64,000 nucleotides of DNA from Trichobilharzia regenti. Lineage: Eukaryota > Platyhelminthes > Trematoda > Strigeidida > Schistosomatidae. The DNA lies in assembly GCA_944472135.2 (NCBI GenBank), contig OX235265.1, forward strand, positions 91,296,984 to 91,360,983, in the 5' to 3' direction. Below are positions 1 through 10,321 of the stretch, piece by piece (the stretch's first letter is position 1; the number at the start of each line of letters is the position of its first letter). A model generated the notes under the pieces. That model had not been told where the DNA came from and searched no databases. It was given only the letters and a program-made list of their open reading frames with translations. The position numbers and the translations under genes were made by a program.

Positions 1-34
1 CTATAGTTTGGTTTGTAAGGATTAGTTATGTTTA

Positions 35-206
35 CGAGTTGATCACGGATTGATATCAGTTAGAGAACCATTGAAAACCAGCAGTGGGTACTGGACAACC
101 AGCTGTTTCATCCTAGTTTGGGAGTCAACTAGGAAGAAACAGCAGCTGTCCAGTACTCCCTGGTTTTCAATGGTTCTCTAACTGATATCAATCCGTGATC
201 AACTCG
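35..206. repeat. HHR-R inverted pair forming a large palindrome
   Basis: Two tail-side fragments of the HHR-R repeat lie tail-outward. The left arm (35 to about 117) is the reverse complement of the right arm (about 118-206), with outer ends cgagttgatcacgg and ccgtgatcaactcg. Both arms carry ribozyme 3' parts: the right arm has agaaacagc before gctgtccagtactcc, the left arm the same in reverse. The tRNA-like heads are absent. As RNA or single-stranded DNA this would fold into a hairpin of roughly 80 bp. Confidence 0.8.
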
Positions 207-335
207 TGGAACATCTCTTGTTTTTAATTGTTTGTCCTGTCATATGAACCATGACACAGGTATCAACAGGTATAATAAACAAAAATTGTATGAACTTTGA
301 CCAAAGTTTGACCTCAGACTCTCAAAATTAGTCTA

Positions 336-523
336 CTTTTGTAGTACAGTGGTTAGGACTCCCACCAACCATGCACATGGTCCGGGGTTCGAGCCCACGC
401 CGACGCACACCTTGATATCTATGGTCGGCCTGCGAAACTTGGGCTACCGATATCCATGCTGAAAATTCCATACTTGTACCGAAAATACAGTGTGGAATCA
501 AGCTATAATCAAAAATAAAAAAA
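336..523 (+). mobile_element. SINE1, tRNA-derived SINE, head diverged
   Basis: The copy has a Pol III box A remnant (tagtacagtgg), box B (ggttcgagccc), the family body (cggcctgcgaaacttgggct) and an A-rich tail (aaaaataaaaaaataaaa). It matches the better copy at 58550-58745 throughout. No protein is encoded. Confidence 0.85.
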
Positions 524-654
524 TAAAATATATATGTGTGTGTGCAGTAAACAATGGTGTGTATGAGTGTGTGGGTGAACAGTCATAACACATTTGTTAT
601 TCTCTCCATAAGAAGGCGTAGATAATCGGAATTCGATCAAGTGTGACTAGTTGT

Positions 655-1210
655 TGATACATATCCAATTTTATTTATTAGTCAGGATTTGCCATGCATC
701 AGCCAACATCACACCTTCACGTCTGTTCAAACTGTTCGGATTCACCCCCATATATGCAGTCAGTCCTTCTTTATATGAACCAAAACCTTTCTGTAAAACC
801 TTCGTCTTATCAAAGTCGATCTTGTGTCCCGGTTCCCTCGAATGCAGTGAAATCTCTGAGTTGTTTTCTAGCTTCTTCAAGTCTGCAGAGGTCTTTGGAA
901 CCACCTTTAGACATTGTTTATGCTTTTTCATTTTTCTATTTACCTGTCTAGAAGTTTCTTCTACCTACACGGTGTTACAATCCCCACAATTGATCTGGTA
1001 TGCGTAATTCTGCTGGTTTCTTTGCTCTATTTTATCCTCAACCTTCACCAGAAATGAGCGTAAGGTGTTAGTTGCACGAAAATACACACTTATGTTATGA
1101 TCCTAAGGATTCGCTTTATTTCATCGGATGTTTGTTTGCGGTAAGGAATCACCGCTGTACTAACCCAATTCTTAGCAGCAGGTTTCGATTCATCCTTATC
1201 TTCACATTTT
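655..1210 (-). pseudogene. PLE-16: linker and GIY-YIG endonuclease fragment of a Penelope-like element
   Basis: The minus strand reads a linker (AAKNWVSTAVIPYRKQTSDE), then a GIY-YIG-like start (CGDCNTV, stop, VEETSRQ) and the C-terminal block EPGHKIDFDKTKVLQ. The last 86 codons (671-931) are open. A stop replaces the Tyr expected in the second half of the GIY-YIG motif, so the enzyme is dead. In this family the domain nicks DNA for target-primed reverse transcription. No RT domain lies upstream, so the copy is 5'-truncated. The plus-strand frame over the same bases is a shadow. Confidence 0.75.
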
Positions 1211-1740
1211 AAATATCTTATAATAAAGTCTCTAGATAATTATTTGATTCAAGAGTGGATTGAACTCTTTGTTAGATATATGCTGAGATTTTGTAGATTC
1301 CGGTTTAATAATACTACTTGATAAAACTATTAGTTGCATTAAACAGCGAAACGTCAGCAAAAACAGAAATATCGTTTTGTTTTTCATTCATTGGGAAATA
1401 CAAGAAAACGTTTATTATAATGAATATCATATACCCAATGCCCAAATTTTTTCAAATAGTTAAAGTTGAACTTGGTTTGGACATTTATAATTCTAGTGAT
1501 TCTGTTTATGAGTATGTAATGATATTGATAATGTGTTTTTCTACGACTGTAGTTTTGTCTGAATGAGGTCATAGTTGCTCGTGGAGCTTTAGGCCTTGGC
1601 CTCTGAAGGAGGGATGTTTGGTACGTATTCCTTTCTGATAGAGTTTTGATAGCAAACTTGTTGGGAATATTCGACTTGATCTTTTGTCAACTAATGTTTT
1701 TCTACAGTATTTGTTATTTACTGTAAATTAATTTAATTTT
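1211..1740. other. Unique AT-rich DNA, no gene seen
   Basis: Short frames exist on both strands (1318-1566 plus, 1384-1572 minus) but show no recognisable motif, splice context or codon bias. Nothing else is identified. Confidence 0.5.
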
Positions 1741-1742
1741 TT

Positions 1743-2025
1743 GGTATTAGATGGTCGGAGGCGATCGGCCACAGGAAGCCTCGCCTGACCTAGGTCTCTT
1801 ACGAGTTAGCACTCACCGGCCAGCAAGGAGTATCTGCAACCACGAAGTAACTCATGTCCCTTCTGAAATTCGAACCCGTGTCACCTAGTGCTGCCTACTG
1901 TCAGAGACGTTACCACTGAGCTATTCGGGCTCGCGACTGACCTGCTGTAGGACTATGTCGGATATTTTTGATTGGACACTAGTCAGTAACTCGTGTAACG
2001 TGTCTAATCCTATCTTCGGTGAAGA
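1743..2025 (-). mobile_element. SINE3, third tRNA-headed retroposon
   Basis: On the minus strand the head has box A tagctcagtgg (1913-1923) and box B gggttcgaatttc (1865-1877). The body runs left to a run of T at about 1740. The segment 1960-2020 (ttgattggacactagtcagt) recurs at 43590-43640, so it belongs to a repeat. The head differs from SINE1, SINE2 and HHR-R. Confidence 0.7.
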
Positions 2026-2217
2026 GTGACTTCTATCTGTCAATTTCACAGCCAATGAATACCAACATTTCACAGTGCATCGGGATGGTGAGGTGTATAT
2101 TCATGAATTTGGATAGTGTGTTGTTATTAGAAGACGGAGATTATCTGAAAAATCTGATGTGATGTATTTGTACAATACACATTTAAAAAAAAACACAATC
2201 TGATCACACATTTGATA

Positions 2218-2365
2218 TTAGATGGTTGGAGGTAACCAGCCACAGGAAGCCTTGGACATCTAGGTATCGTGCTAGTTGGCACTCACCAGACAGCAAGGCG
2301 TATCTGCAACTTTGAAATGACTCAACTATTCAAACTGAACTGTGATAGTGAGTCACCTAGAATGC
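2218..2365 (-). mobile_element. SINE3, diverged partial copy
   Basis: It parallels 1743-1890 in order: tattagatggt, gccacaggaagcc, ggcactcacc, agcaaggcgtatctgcaac. The tRNA-like head is largely lost. Confidence 0.65.
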
Positions 2366-2441
2366 TGGCCACATTGCAAACTTGATTGAATTCAGTCCGC
2401 AACAAAGATAGGAATAGACATTTTACACGAACTAATGACTA

Positions 2442-2714
2442 GTGCCCAATCAGAATAGCTTATCTGATATGTTTAGCTGTCCAAACGGTATTGTTGAGGT
2501 AATTTTGGGCTCTGAAAATTTATTATTATTATTATTAAAAAGCACCTTAGATTTTCTTGCAAACAACCTTCTTTTAAACTACTGTCGGGACATTTTGGAA
2601 TTGTCAGTAACTCAGGAACGTTTGGTTAACATTACAGTTGAACGCAAAGATTGTTTAGACCACAGCACGTCGGGTTTGGTTGCTGCAATTCACAGTATAT
2701 CACAGTACTTGTAG
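2442..2714 (+). CDS. Hypothetical 90-codon ORF, possibly a last exon
   Basis: The frame is open from ATG to TAG and crosses a (TTA)n run that encodes poly-Leu. Its second half (DILELSVTQERLVNITVER, then HSISQYL before the stop) has an ordinary protein composition, unlike the Leu/Phe/Tyr-rich noise frames nearby. No family is recognised and there is no clean acceptor with a pyrimidine tract. It may equally be chance. Confidence 0.2.
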   Translation: MPNQNSLSDMFSCPNGIVEVILGSENLLLLLLKSTLDFLANNLLLNYCRDILELSVTQERLVNITVERKDCLDHSTSGLVAAIHSISQYL

Positions 2715-2983
2715 TTTATTTTGTAAATGGGACGTTCATATTGTCTCCAATGATCTTAGGTGGACCTTTTAATCTACACAGTATTTAACAAATTGATTGT
2801 GTCGGTTTGTGTACTGTATCGATTTCTAATGGTTATAGTATTCTAGCTGTTATTTCCGAAATATTCTTTATATGTTGCTGGATGAATTTTCCTGCGGCTT
2901 TTGAGGACGGTTGATTTCTGGTAGTTCAATTCGAATTTCGACGTTTTGTGATGAAATTGTGCAGGTATTCAGTTGACAGATTA

Positions 2984-4105
2984 TTATTATTATTGTTCCC
3001 TTGGGTTCCTAGTGGAACATACGGCTTCAACTGCACGTCTCCACTTGCTTCTGTCTCCTGCTGTACTTTCCACTTGCATCCATGTTAATCCATACTGTTT
3101 CAACTCCTCTTCACACGATCTCCTCCATGTCACCCTTGCACTGACGACCAGCTCGCCACTTCCATTTCGGCCCGGTTCCACTCAAGCAATGGCCTAACGC
3201 ACGCACCATGTCACCCAGCGGCGGCCTCCTCGGCGAGTGTCCAATCCATCCATCTCCACTTTCTCCTGCATATTTGTTGGTTGGCGATTGGTTTGTTCTT
3301 GTTTTGTTTATTTGTGCCAATAGTTTCTTGTTGGTGATTGTTTCCAGCCCGGCCATCTGATCTTGAGTATAGATCCAGCGAAGACAGTTGTTGGTTGATA
3401 AAGGTCTGCATCGCAACAGGCTGTTGGAAATATTCTTTGTGACCCGCCCGCCAAGTTTCTGATCCGTATAGGAGAACTGACTGACTTGACGTTGCTTGTA
3501 TTGGAAATCCGACCGAATTTTGTTGTTGATGCTGGGTGAGTGACGAAGATTGGTTTTCCAGATTGGTTTCAGGTTAATGATGAATGTGTTTCTCGCTCGC
3601 CTTTCCGATTCTCACTCGATTTGACATCCTCGTCCGTTCCGACTGCGTGTAGTTGAGACAATGCTCAATGCTAGATAAGTGAGTGAATGAAGTGACCTCT
3701 TTCAAATTCCTCCCGTTAATGGTGATTGGCGCTGGACGTTGCTGCTTCTGTTTTTGTTGGTTGTTTAGTTGTTTGGTTATTTTCATAACCTCCGTCTTGT
3801 CTATGTTCACCTGGAGTCCTGTCCCCTCTGGCTGCTTCTTCGACCAGTTTTTCGGTTTTTGCTTGTGAGTCTTCGATTTTGTGTGAAATCAAACACAAAT
3901 CATCCGCGTGCGAAATCCAGGTCTTCTAGATTCTTCACGTCGATCGGTCCAGGATATTTCTGTCTTCTCTTTTCCCACCGTCTGACGCATAATCCAGTCA
4001 GTCCACCACAATTGGGAATATCATTCATTGGTGATAATAAGCACACTTGTCTGGCTCCTGTGTTTACTAAATACGCCTCCCTCAGTCGACAGATATTTCT
4101 CGTTT
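2984..4105 (-). pseudogene. RTE-1: 5'-truncated RTE-like LINE
   Basis: From its right end this minus copy gives a relic of the RT block VNTGVRQGCLLSP, then HKIEDSQAKTEKLVEEAA, the Gln/Asn-rich stretch, NGRNLKEVTSFTHLSS and the terminal block ending with WRRSCEEELKQYGL. The Asp-Asp catalytic pair region is damaged. The 3' end is a gttccactaggaacccaagg motif plus a (TAA)n tail at 2984-2998. Several frameshifts and stops occur. This is the same family as 4362-5013 and 28385-29727. Confidence 0.85.
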
Positions 4106-4361
4106 AGTATTTTAAGCACAGGAGTACACTCTAATGTATTTCAACTTCTTTGAACACAGTTTACACCAAGTTTATCTTGTGATCTATTGGATTATCGCTA
4201 CCATACTTTAGTACCGAATCCTCTTTATACATGAGATAAGATAGGTGACGACAATTAATTCATATACGAATTCCACTTTGTAAATATGAATACAGAAAGG
4301 TCAAACACTGGTGTAGAAGCAAAATGGACCTATTGTATTTCATGCGGATCTTTTCCAGCTG

Positions 4362-5013
4362 CGGGAGGGATTTGAAAGAGGCTACTTCATTCACTTATCT
4401 AGGGAGCACTGTCTCAACTACAGGAGGAGCGGATGAGGATGTCAAATCGAGAATCAGGAAGGCGAGAAACACATTCATCAGCCTGAAATCAATCTGGAAA
4501 TCTTCGTCACTCACCATCACCAACAAAATTCGGATTTTCAATACAAACGTAAAGTCAGTCAGTTCTTCTATACGGATCAGAAACTTGGCGGTCACAAAGA
4601 ATATTTCCAAAAGGCTGCAGACCTTTATTAACAACTGTCTTCGCTCAATACTGAAGATCAGAAGGCCGGGCCGGAAAGAATCACCAACAAGGAATTATGG
4701 GAACAAACAAAGCAAGAACCAATCGCCCAACAAATATGCAGGAGAAAGTGGAGATGGATTGGACACTCGCTGAGGAGACCGCTGGGTGACATCGCGCGCC
4801 AAGCCCTCGAGTGGGACCCGAAAGGGAAGCGGCGTGTGGGACGTCAGTGCAAGTGGGACATGGAGGAGATCGTGTGAAGAGGAGTTGAAACAGTATGGAC
4901 TAGCATGGATGCAGGTGAAAATTACAGCAGAAGACCTAAGCAAGTGGAGATGTGGAGTTGAAGTCCTATGTTCCACTAGGAACCCAAGGGAGCAATAATA
5001 ATAATAATTTGCC
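4362..5013 (+). pseudogene. RTE-2: 3' end of an RTE-like LINE
   Basis: One frame (to 4773) reads GRDLKEATSFTYLGSTVST, KSRIRKARNTFISLKSIWKS, NKIRIFNTNVKSV and LQTFINNCLRSILKIRR. The frame then shifts, and 4786-4998 carries the C-terminal block ending in EELKQYGLAWMQ. The copy ends in gttccactaggaacccaagg and (ATA)n. It lies opposed to RTE-1, about 260 bp away. Confidence 0.88.
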
Positions 5014-5087
5014 AGCTGCATAAAATAAGTTATAATACAATTTCAGTACACTTTTGACCATTTAATATCGATGAAATATCAATGAGA

Positions 5088-5450
5088 TGCTGACTAGCGA
5101 CTTACCCTATTCAGGTAGGCACTTAGCTGGGGTTCTAGTGAGAAGTTATGATCAGTAAGGTGCAGCAGGTCGGGTGTGAGAACAAATACTCGCCGAAGAC
5201 ATTAGCTAAGGGTCGAACTTTGTCGTGAATTGGCAGAAGTTGGAATTCATAGGCCATTGAATCGGGTCCCATTGGCTTAATGGGCTCGCCTTGTACCCAG
5301 AAGGTCATGGGTTCGAACCCTGTCGATGGGTGGGTGCTGTTGAAGAGTCTCAAACTAGAACGAATCAGCTGTCCAGTACTCTTAGCTGGTTTTCCAATGG
5401 TTCTCTAACCAATGTCAGCTCATGATGAAATCCTGTAACCAATCAAATCC
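5088..5450 (+). mobile_element. HHR-R copy with decayed ribozyme
   Basis: Element order is the 5' region (gatgctgactagcgac), tRNA-like head (box B ggttcgaaccc), ribozyme region and tail (ctctaaccaatgtcagctca). The ribozyme has ttgaaga for CUGANGA and gaat for GAAA, so it should be inactive. Confidence 0.85.
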
Positions 5451-5479
5451 CTACAAACCAACACTTGAATAATTCAATT

Positions 5480-5700
5480 TTCTTGGATTTCTCGTCGACT
5501 GATTGAACCAAGGGGCTCTGGCTCCGGTTGGCATGTTGGCTTCCTGTGCAGATGCATCAACGATTTCTTAGCATGAAATTAGAAGTTAATTGGTGGGTGG
5601 TGACTAGCACTGGAATCCAAGATGTGCATTTCGTCCTATTTTGGATTCGACAGATAACTGGATATGCCTGCACTCCACAGTGAGTGAGGGTGTTCACACC
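5480..5700 (-). mobile_element. Sm-alpha-like retroposon with hammerhead relic
   Basis: On the minus strand the ribozyme 3' half is well kept: aataggacgaaatgcacatc, then ttggattccagtgc, with an upstream atccag arm. The 5' core is ctgtcga instead of CUGANGA, and extra bases sit between stem I and the core. This resembles the Sm-alpha hammerhead of schistosomes (established family). Confidence 0.7.
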
Positions 5701-5860
5701 AAGGCTGGCTTTGCCGTTTCAAACTGTGGGCACGAGGTTGGAGCCTCGGTGGGAACCTCATCACTCAATGCGGGATGCCGGGACTCTCAGATAATGAGTC
5801 CTAAATAGGGCGAAAGGCTCATCCTGGACTCCACTGATAGTCATCACCCATCAATTAAAT
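5701..5860 (+). mobile_element. Sm-alpha-like retroposon with hammerhead relic
   Basis: Plus strand: a diverged tRNA-like head (ggctggctttgccgtttc), then ataatgagtcctaaataggg followed by cgaaaggc and tcctggactccactg. Stem II (gtcc/gggc) and GAAA survive. The core start CUGA has become ataa. Confidence 0.65.
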
Positions 5861-5869
5861 AATTTTGTT

Positions 5870-6345
5870 TCAAAAGACTAATTAATAAACAAAGAATAAT
5901 TTTTCTCAAGGACTTCTTAATCAATCTACGGTTATTTATATATACATAATAACAGATAAATAGTAATTGTTTATGATGACATGAACGTTTTCTTAAATAA
6001 CAATAAATCAATGACATCGAAATTCCCAGATATTAAGGTAAATAGATTGTTAGTATTATCGTAGTTCAAAACATGTATACGTGATAATAGGCACAAATGT
6101 AACACTACGCTGAACATCAGATTTCCGATGTAAATAACTACGAATATATATGTAAAGCAGTGAAAGCTCATGACGGATGTTTACACTGAACTGTAATCAT
6201 ACTGATGATATAAACTTCAGATGAATTAATGATGCTATCAAAAATAGGTTGAAGAAATGGGATAAGAAGGGAAAAATAACTTTTCTGACTATGTATGTGT
6301 GTCAGTGTGTCAGTGGATAACTAGAAATTAAGAAAAACCCATATA
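5870..6345. other. AT-rich unique DNA, nothing identified
   Basis: No convincing frame or repeat is seen. There is a short (TG)n-like stretch near 6290-6310. Confidence 0.5.
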
Positions 6346-6430
6346 TATATGTATATATACGATTGTAGAGCTTGATGATAAATTCGTGGAAAAGAGTGTC
6401 TTTTCGCTGAATCACTTGTTTTGAATTTTT
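6346..6430 (+). repeat. PLE pLTR fragment
   Basis: The string atacgattgtagagcttgat and ttcgtggaaaagagtgtc match the terminal repeats of the PLE copies at 20700, 37830 and 61780. Only the end of the terminal repeat is present. Confidence 0.55.
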
Positions 6431-6473
6431 GTATGTTGTAATGGGAAGTTTCCATGAACTAAGGATAATTTTC

Positions 6474-6868
6474 ATGTACTTGCTTTTGTCGGGATTTTGT
6501 TTGATTGCATGGAGGATTTAATCATGAGCTGACATCAGTTAGAGAACCACTGGAAAACCTGAGAGTACTGGACAGCTGTTTCATCCTAGTTTAGGACTCT
6601 TCACAGTACGCACCCACCGACAGGGTTCGAACACAGGACCTTCTGGTTACAAGGCTAGCGAGCTCGTAGACCATTGACCCACTGGGACCCGATCCAATGG
6701 TCCTTGAATTCTAACTTCTGCCAGTTCACGACATAGCGCGACCACTTCTCAATGTCTTCTTCGATGAGTTACTGCCTCATCTTCAACCTGCTGTACCCTA
6801 CTGGTCACGGCTTCCCACTAGAACCCCAGGTTAACTGCCTGAATAGGGCCAGTCACTAGTGAGCATCA
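6474..6868 (-). mobile_element. HHR-R, full-length copy with C3-deleted ribozyme
   Basis: On the minus strand the copy runs from gatgctcactagtgactgg through the tRNA-like head (box B gggttcgaacac region), ribozyme and tail. Stem I (gtactg/cagtac) and GAAA are intact, but the core reads tgaaga directly after gtactg, so the invariant C3 is missing. The same loss occurs in the copy at 7032-7425. Confidence 0.88.
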
Positions 6869-6934
6869 GATAAATTAAGAAAGTATAAGGTTTGTTTCTA
6901 CAAGTGTGATAACAAATAAAGGTTAGAGGGAATG

Positions 6935-7031
6935 TGTACGTTAATGAAAACGAAACTCATAGTTCAGCAAAGAGTCTCTTTTCGGTGATGAATTCATTTT
7001 CTTAGCCGTAAAATCGCAAATATATGTGTAA
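6935..7031 (-). repeat. PLE pLTR fragment
   Basis: It carries cagcaaagagtctcttttcg, then gaattcattttcttagcc, similar to the terminal repeat at 61906-61970. The last 40 bp recur at 7432-7475 beyond the HHR-R copy. Confidence 0.5.
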
Positions 7032-7425
7032 TTCAAGTATTGGTTTGTAGGGATTTGATTGATTGGTTGCAGGATTTCATCATGAGCTGACATCAGTTAG
7101 TGAAACAATTGGAAAACCTGGGAGTACTGAACAACTGTTTCGTCTTAGATAGGGACTCTTCACAGTACGCACCCACCGGGTTTTGAACCCAGGACCCTCT
7201 AGTTACAAAGCTGGCGAGCTCATAGACCATTAAACCACTGGGATTGCATCTAACGGCCTATGAATTCCAACTTCTGCCAATTCACGAGATAGCGCGACCA
7301 CTAGCCAATGTCTTCGGCGAGTATTTGTCCTCAAAATCGACCTGGTGTACCTCAGTGGTCACGTCTTCCAGTAGAACCCCAGGTAACTACCTACCTGAAA
7401 TGGGGCAAGTCGCCAATCAATCAAT
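7032..7425 (-). mobile_element. HHR-R, full-length copy with inactivated ribozyme
   Basis: The element architecture is complete on the minus strand. The core lacks C3, stem II is mispaired at one position (gtcc/agac), and the site is gttc. The head retains a box-B-like gggttcaaaaccc. Confidence 0.85.
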
Positions 7426-7999
7426 CAACCGTTGAATTCATTTTCTTAGCCATACAATCGCGAATATATATATTCTTTTGTATGTATGTGTACACTAAGT
7501 CTGTCAAACAAAAATACAATTGGTTATAGTTAAATTTAACTAAACAGGTGAAGGTTGGTAATAGGAGTTGGTGGTCACACTTGAAACAAAGATATGCCAA
7601 AATTGTATGATTGTTATCATTATTATTAATCCATTGAGTTCTGAATGAAGCATAGGGCTTCAAAAACACAGTACCACTTTGTCAAATATTCCACCATCTT
7701 CTTCAACTGGATCCACGAGTGACCATAATCCTTTCGTCGATTTCATTTTCAAAATCAGATGTACAGTCGCATTCATATAGATTAGTTTACATGGATACAA
7801 TTATTATTTGTTTAATTCCACATTGTAACGAAGGTGATAATAATTTTCAACTTGATATGAAAGTTTGAAGGTACGAATATAGATTACAAGGGGCTTAGAA
7901 ACAAGATTACATGGGATTAGAAAACAGTTACAACGTATGCAAAATTAATATTTGATAACTGGAGAAATAATTTTAAAGTCGAATAAAAGGTGTTAAAAG

Positions 8000-9100
8000 G
8001 TGCTAAAAGTGGGCCAAGAGAAGATCCATTGCAATTTCGTCTTTCTGTCTGTAGATGTCGCCGGTGAAAGTGAATTGTACATTTTAGCAGACTGCTTTAT
8101 GGCCAGTTTGGAGAGTGGAGTTTTAAAATCAATAATAAACAAATTACTACTGTACAAAAGGTACGTTGGCGATACCTTTATAGTCTGCTATGATAATTTG
8201 GACCTCAACTGCATCTTACAAGAATGAATTAATTGCCAACCTTCGATTAAATTCACAATGGAATTAGAAAACGATTCAAAGATTCCATTTCTGGATGTGG
8301 AATTAACAAGAAAAGATGATGGAATCCTGGAGAGGTCCATCCACAGAAAACCAGCATGGAACAGCCAACTAACGCATTTCTATAGTCGGATATCTTTGAG
8401 CCGAAAACGAGCCCTCATCAGCCCATTAACTCATCGCATTAGAAAAATCTGCAGCAGCAATTGTATGGAAGAGGAGCTCCTATTCCTCAAAAATATCCTG
8501 GCTCAAAATGGCTACCTGACACGTTTTGTCGAAATGAACATGGAACCAAAACCAAAATGAGAAGAATGCGATTAAGCGCCAAAGAAAAAGCTATATCTGA
8601 ATTTCAAGGGAGATTTGGCAGTCGATATCCTGAAGAGGTGAATATCCAGGTCTTTAAAGAAGACTTTCCCTTCAGCAACACTAAGAGTGACATTCTGTAG
8701 CTGTCCAATACTTCGAAACAACACGAAGGACAAACTCTCGCATGTGACCATTCAATGTGCATGTACCAGTTCACCTGCTCGTGTGGAGCTAGGTACATAG
8801 GCTGTTGTATTCGCGACCTTTCAAAACGTGTTAGAGAGTGTTACCCAGTGTGGCTGCAAAGAGGAGGCACCGGTTCAATCAGAAGTGCCACACTATTGAA
8901 CATCTGATCAACACCTCCCACAAAATCTCAACTGATTCTATCAAAGTGATTAACAAAGTCAACAGAAACCTACCAAAAGCAGTATCTTTCCGACTTCTCT
9001 GTACTGCAGAAGCCCTGGCAATGTGCATCGAGAAAGCCGGAGCTGTGCGTTCGAAAGATATCAGTCCAACCTCTACAACTACCGTGGACCTAGTTTGGTA
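8000..9100 (+). pseudogene. PLE-1 RT-endonuclease remnant
   Basis: Segments in order: LADCFMASLESGVLKS (RT, 8080s), LLYKRYVGDTFIVCYDN (RT catalytic block, about 8150), NDSKIPFLDVELTRK, then RKRALISPLTHRIRKICSS (thumb) and a connector. The final block is a GIY-YIG relic around 8760-9000, readable as CACTSSPARVELGT on one frame. The catalytic motif YVDD has become YVGD, so the polymerase is dead even apart from the frameshifts near 8226, 8560 and 8700. Function in intact relatives: reverse transcription primed at a nick made by the GIY-YIG nuclease. Confidence 0.85.
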
Positions 9101-9794
9101 TGTTCCCTTTGCATACGTTGTGTTTTTTTTCTTCTTTTTTCGTTCTCTCTTTGCTTTTTGATCTTTTTCCGTTCACTGTGTGTCTGATCCTTACTCCCTC
9201 AGTCTTCGTTAGATTCATCTAATTTTTCAGTTATAAAAACAGTTATTTTAGGTTTGTTTGCATACTCCTCCTGATCACACTTGTAATCCGTTTAGAATAA
9301 CTATTTTACAGTTATATTTTAATTCTGTGTAATTTTTTGTTTCTATGCCTCTTGTAATCTATATTCACACTTCCTAACTTAAATTTCAAGTTGAAAATTT
9401 TGATTTCAATTTGTTTCCATGTTCATTTTGTTCACACTTATAATTCGTTCTATTTCTACGTTTCTAAGCCTCTTGTAATTCGTATTAATTTGAAAACAAT
9501 TATCACCTCTTATTCGACTTTAAAATTATTTCTCCAGTTATCAAATATTAATTTTGCATACGTTGTAACTGTTTTCTAATCCCATGTAATCTTGTTTCTA
9601 AGCCCCTTGTAATCTATATTCCTACCTTTAACCTTTCATATATCAAGTTGAAAATTATTACCACCTTCGTTACAATGTGGAATTAAACAAATAATATTCA
9701 AGTACTGGTTTTTGTAGGGATTTTGTTTGATTGCATGGAGGATTTAATCGTGAGCTGACATCAGTTAGAGAACCACTGGAAAACCTGCCAGGGA

Positions 9795-9840
9795 GTACTG
9801 GACAGCCATTTCGTCCTAGTTTGGGACTCTTCAGCAGTAC
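9795..9840 (-). ncRNA. Type I hammerhead ribozyme, intact core
   Basis: Read on the minus strand: stem I gtactg (9840-9835), core ctgaaga (9834-9828), stem II gtcc/ggac with loop caaacta, GAAA (9812-9809), very short stem III, C17 at 9801, and stem I return cagtac (9800-9795). An outer tgggtgc (9847-9841) can extend stem I past a bulge. Cleavage is predicted between 9801 and 9800. Stem III is only an A-U pair plus a U-G wobble, weaker than in the sister copy. Confidence 0.85.
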
Positions 9841-10275
9841 GCACCCACCGATAGGGTTCGAACCCAGGACCTTCTGGTTACCAGGCGAGCTCGTAGACCA
9901 TTGAGCCACTGGGACCCGATCCAGTTTTCCAGTGGTTCTCTAACTGATGTCAGCTCATGATTAAATCCTCCATGCAATCAAACAAAATCCCTACAAAAAC
10001 CAATACTTGAAAATTCATCTGATGCTCACTAGTGACTGGCCCTATTCAGGCAATTAACCTCGGGTCCTAGTGGGAAGCCGTGACCAGTAGGGTACAGCAG
10101 GTCGAAGATGAGGCAGTAACTCATCGAAGAAGACATTGAGAAGTGGTCGCGCTATGTCGTGAACTGGCAGAAGTTAGAATTCAAGGACCATTGGATCGGG
10201 TCCCAGTGGCTCAATGGTCTACGAGCTCGCTAGCCTTGTAACCAGAAGGTCCTGAGTTCAAATCCCGGTGGGTGC

Positions 10276-10321
10276 GTACTGCTGAAGAGTCCCAAACTAG
10301 GACGAAACGGCTGTCCAGTAC
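10276..10321 (+). ncRNA. Type I hammerhead ribozyme, intact core
   Basis: Stem I gtactg 10276-10281; core ctgaaga 10282-10288 (fits CUGANGA); stem II gtcc 10289-10292 with ggac 10300-10303 around loop caaacta; GAAA 10304-10307; minimal stem III acggctgt 10307-10314; C17 at 10315; stem I return cagtac 10316-10321. Past a three-to-one bulge, tggg (10269-10272) pairs with ccca (10323-10326), the kind of stem I internal loop natural hammerheads use for tertiary contacts. Cleavage is predicted between 10315 and 10316. Confidence 0.9.

Noticed and set aside
3769..4107. 112-codon plus-strand ORF
   Set aside because: It is an antisense shadow of RTE-1; the minus strand carries recognisable RT residues.
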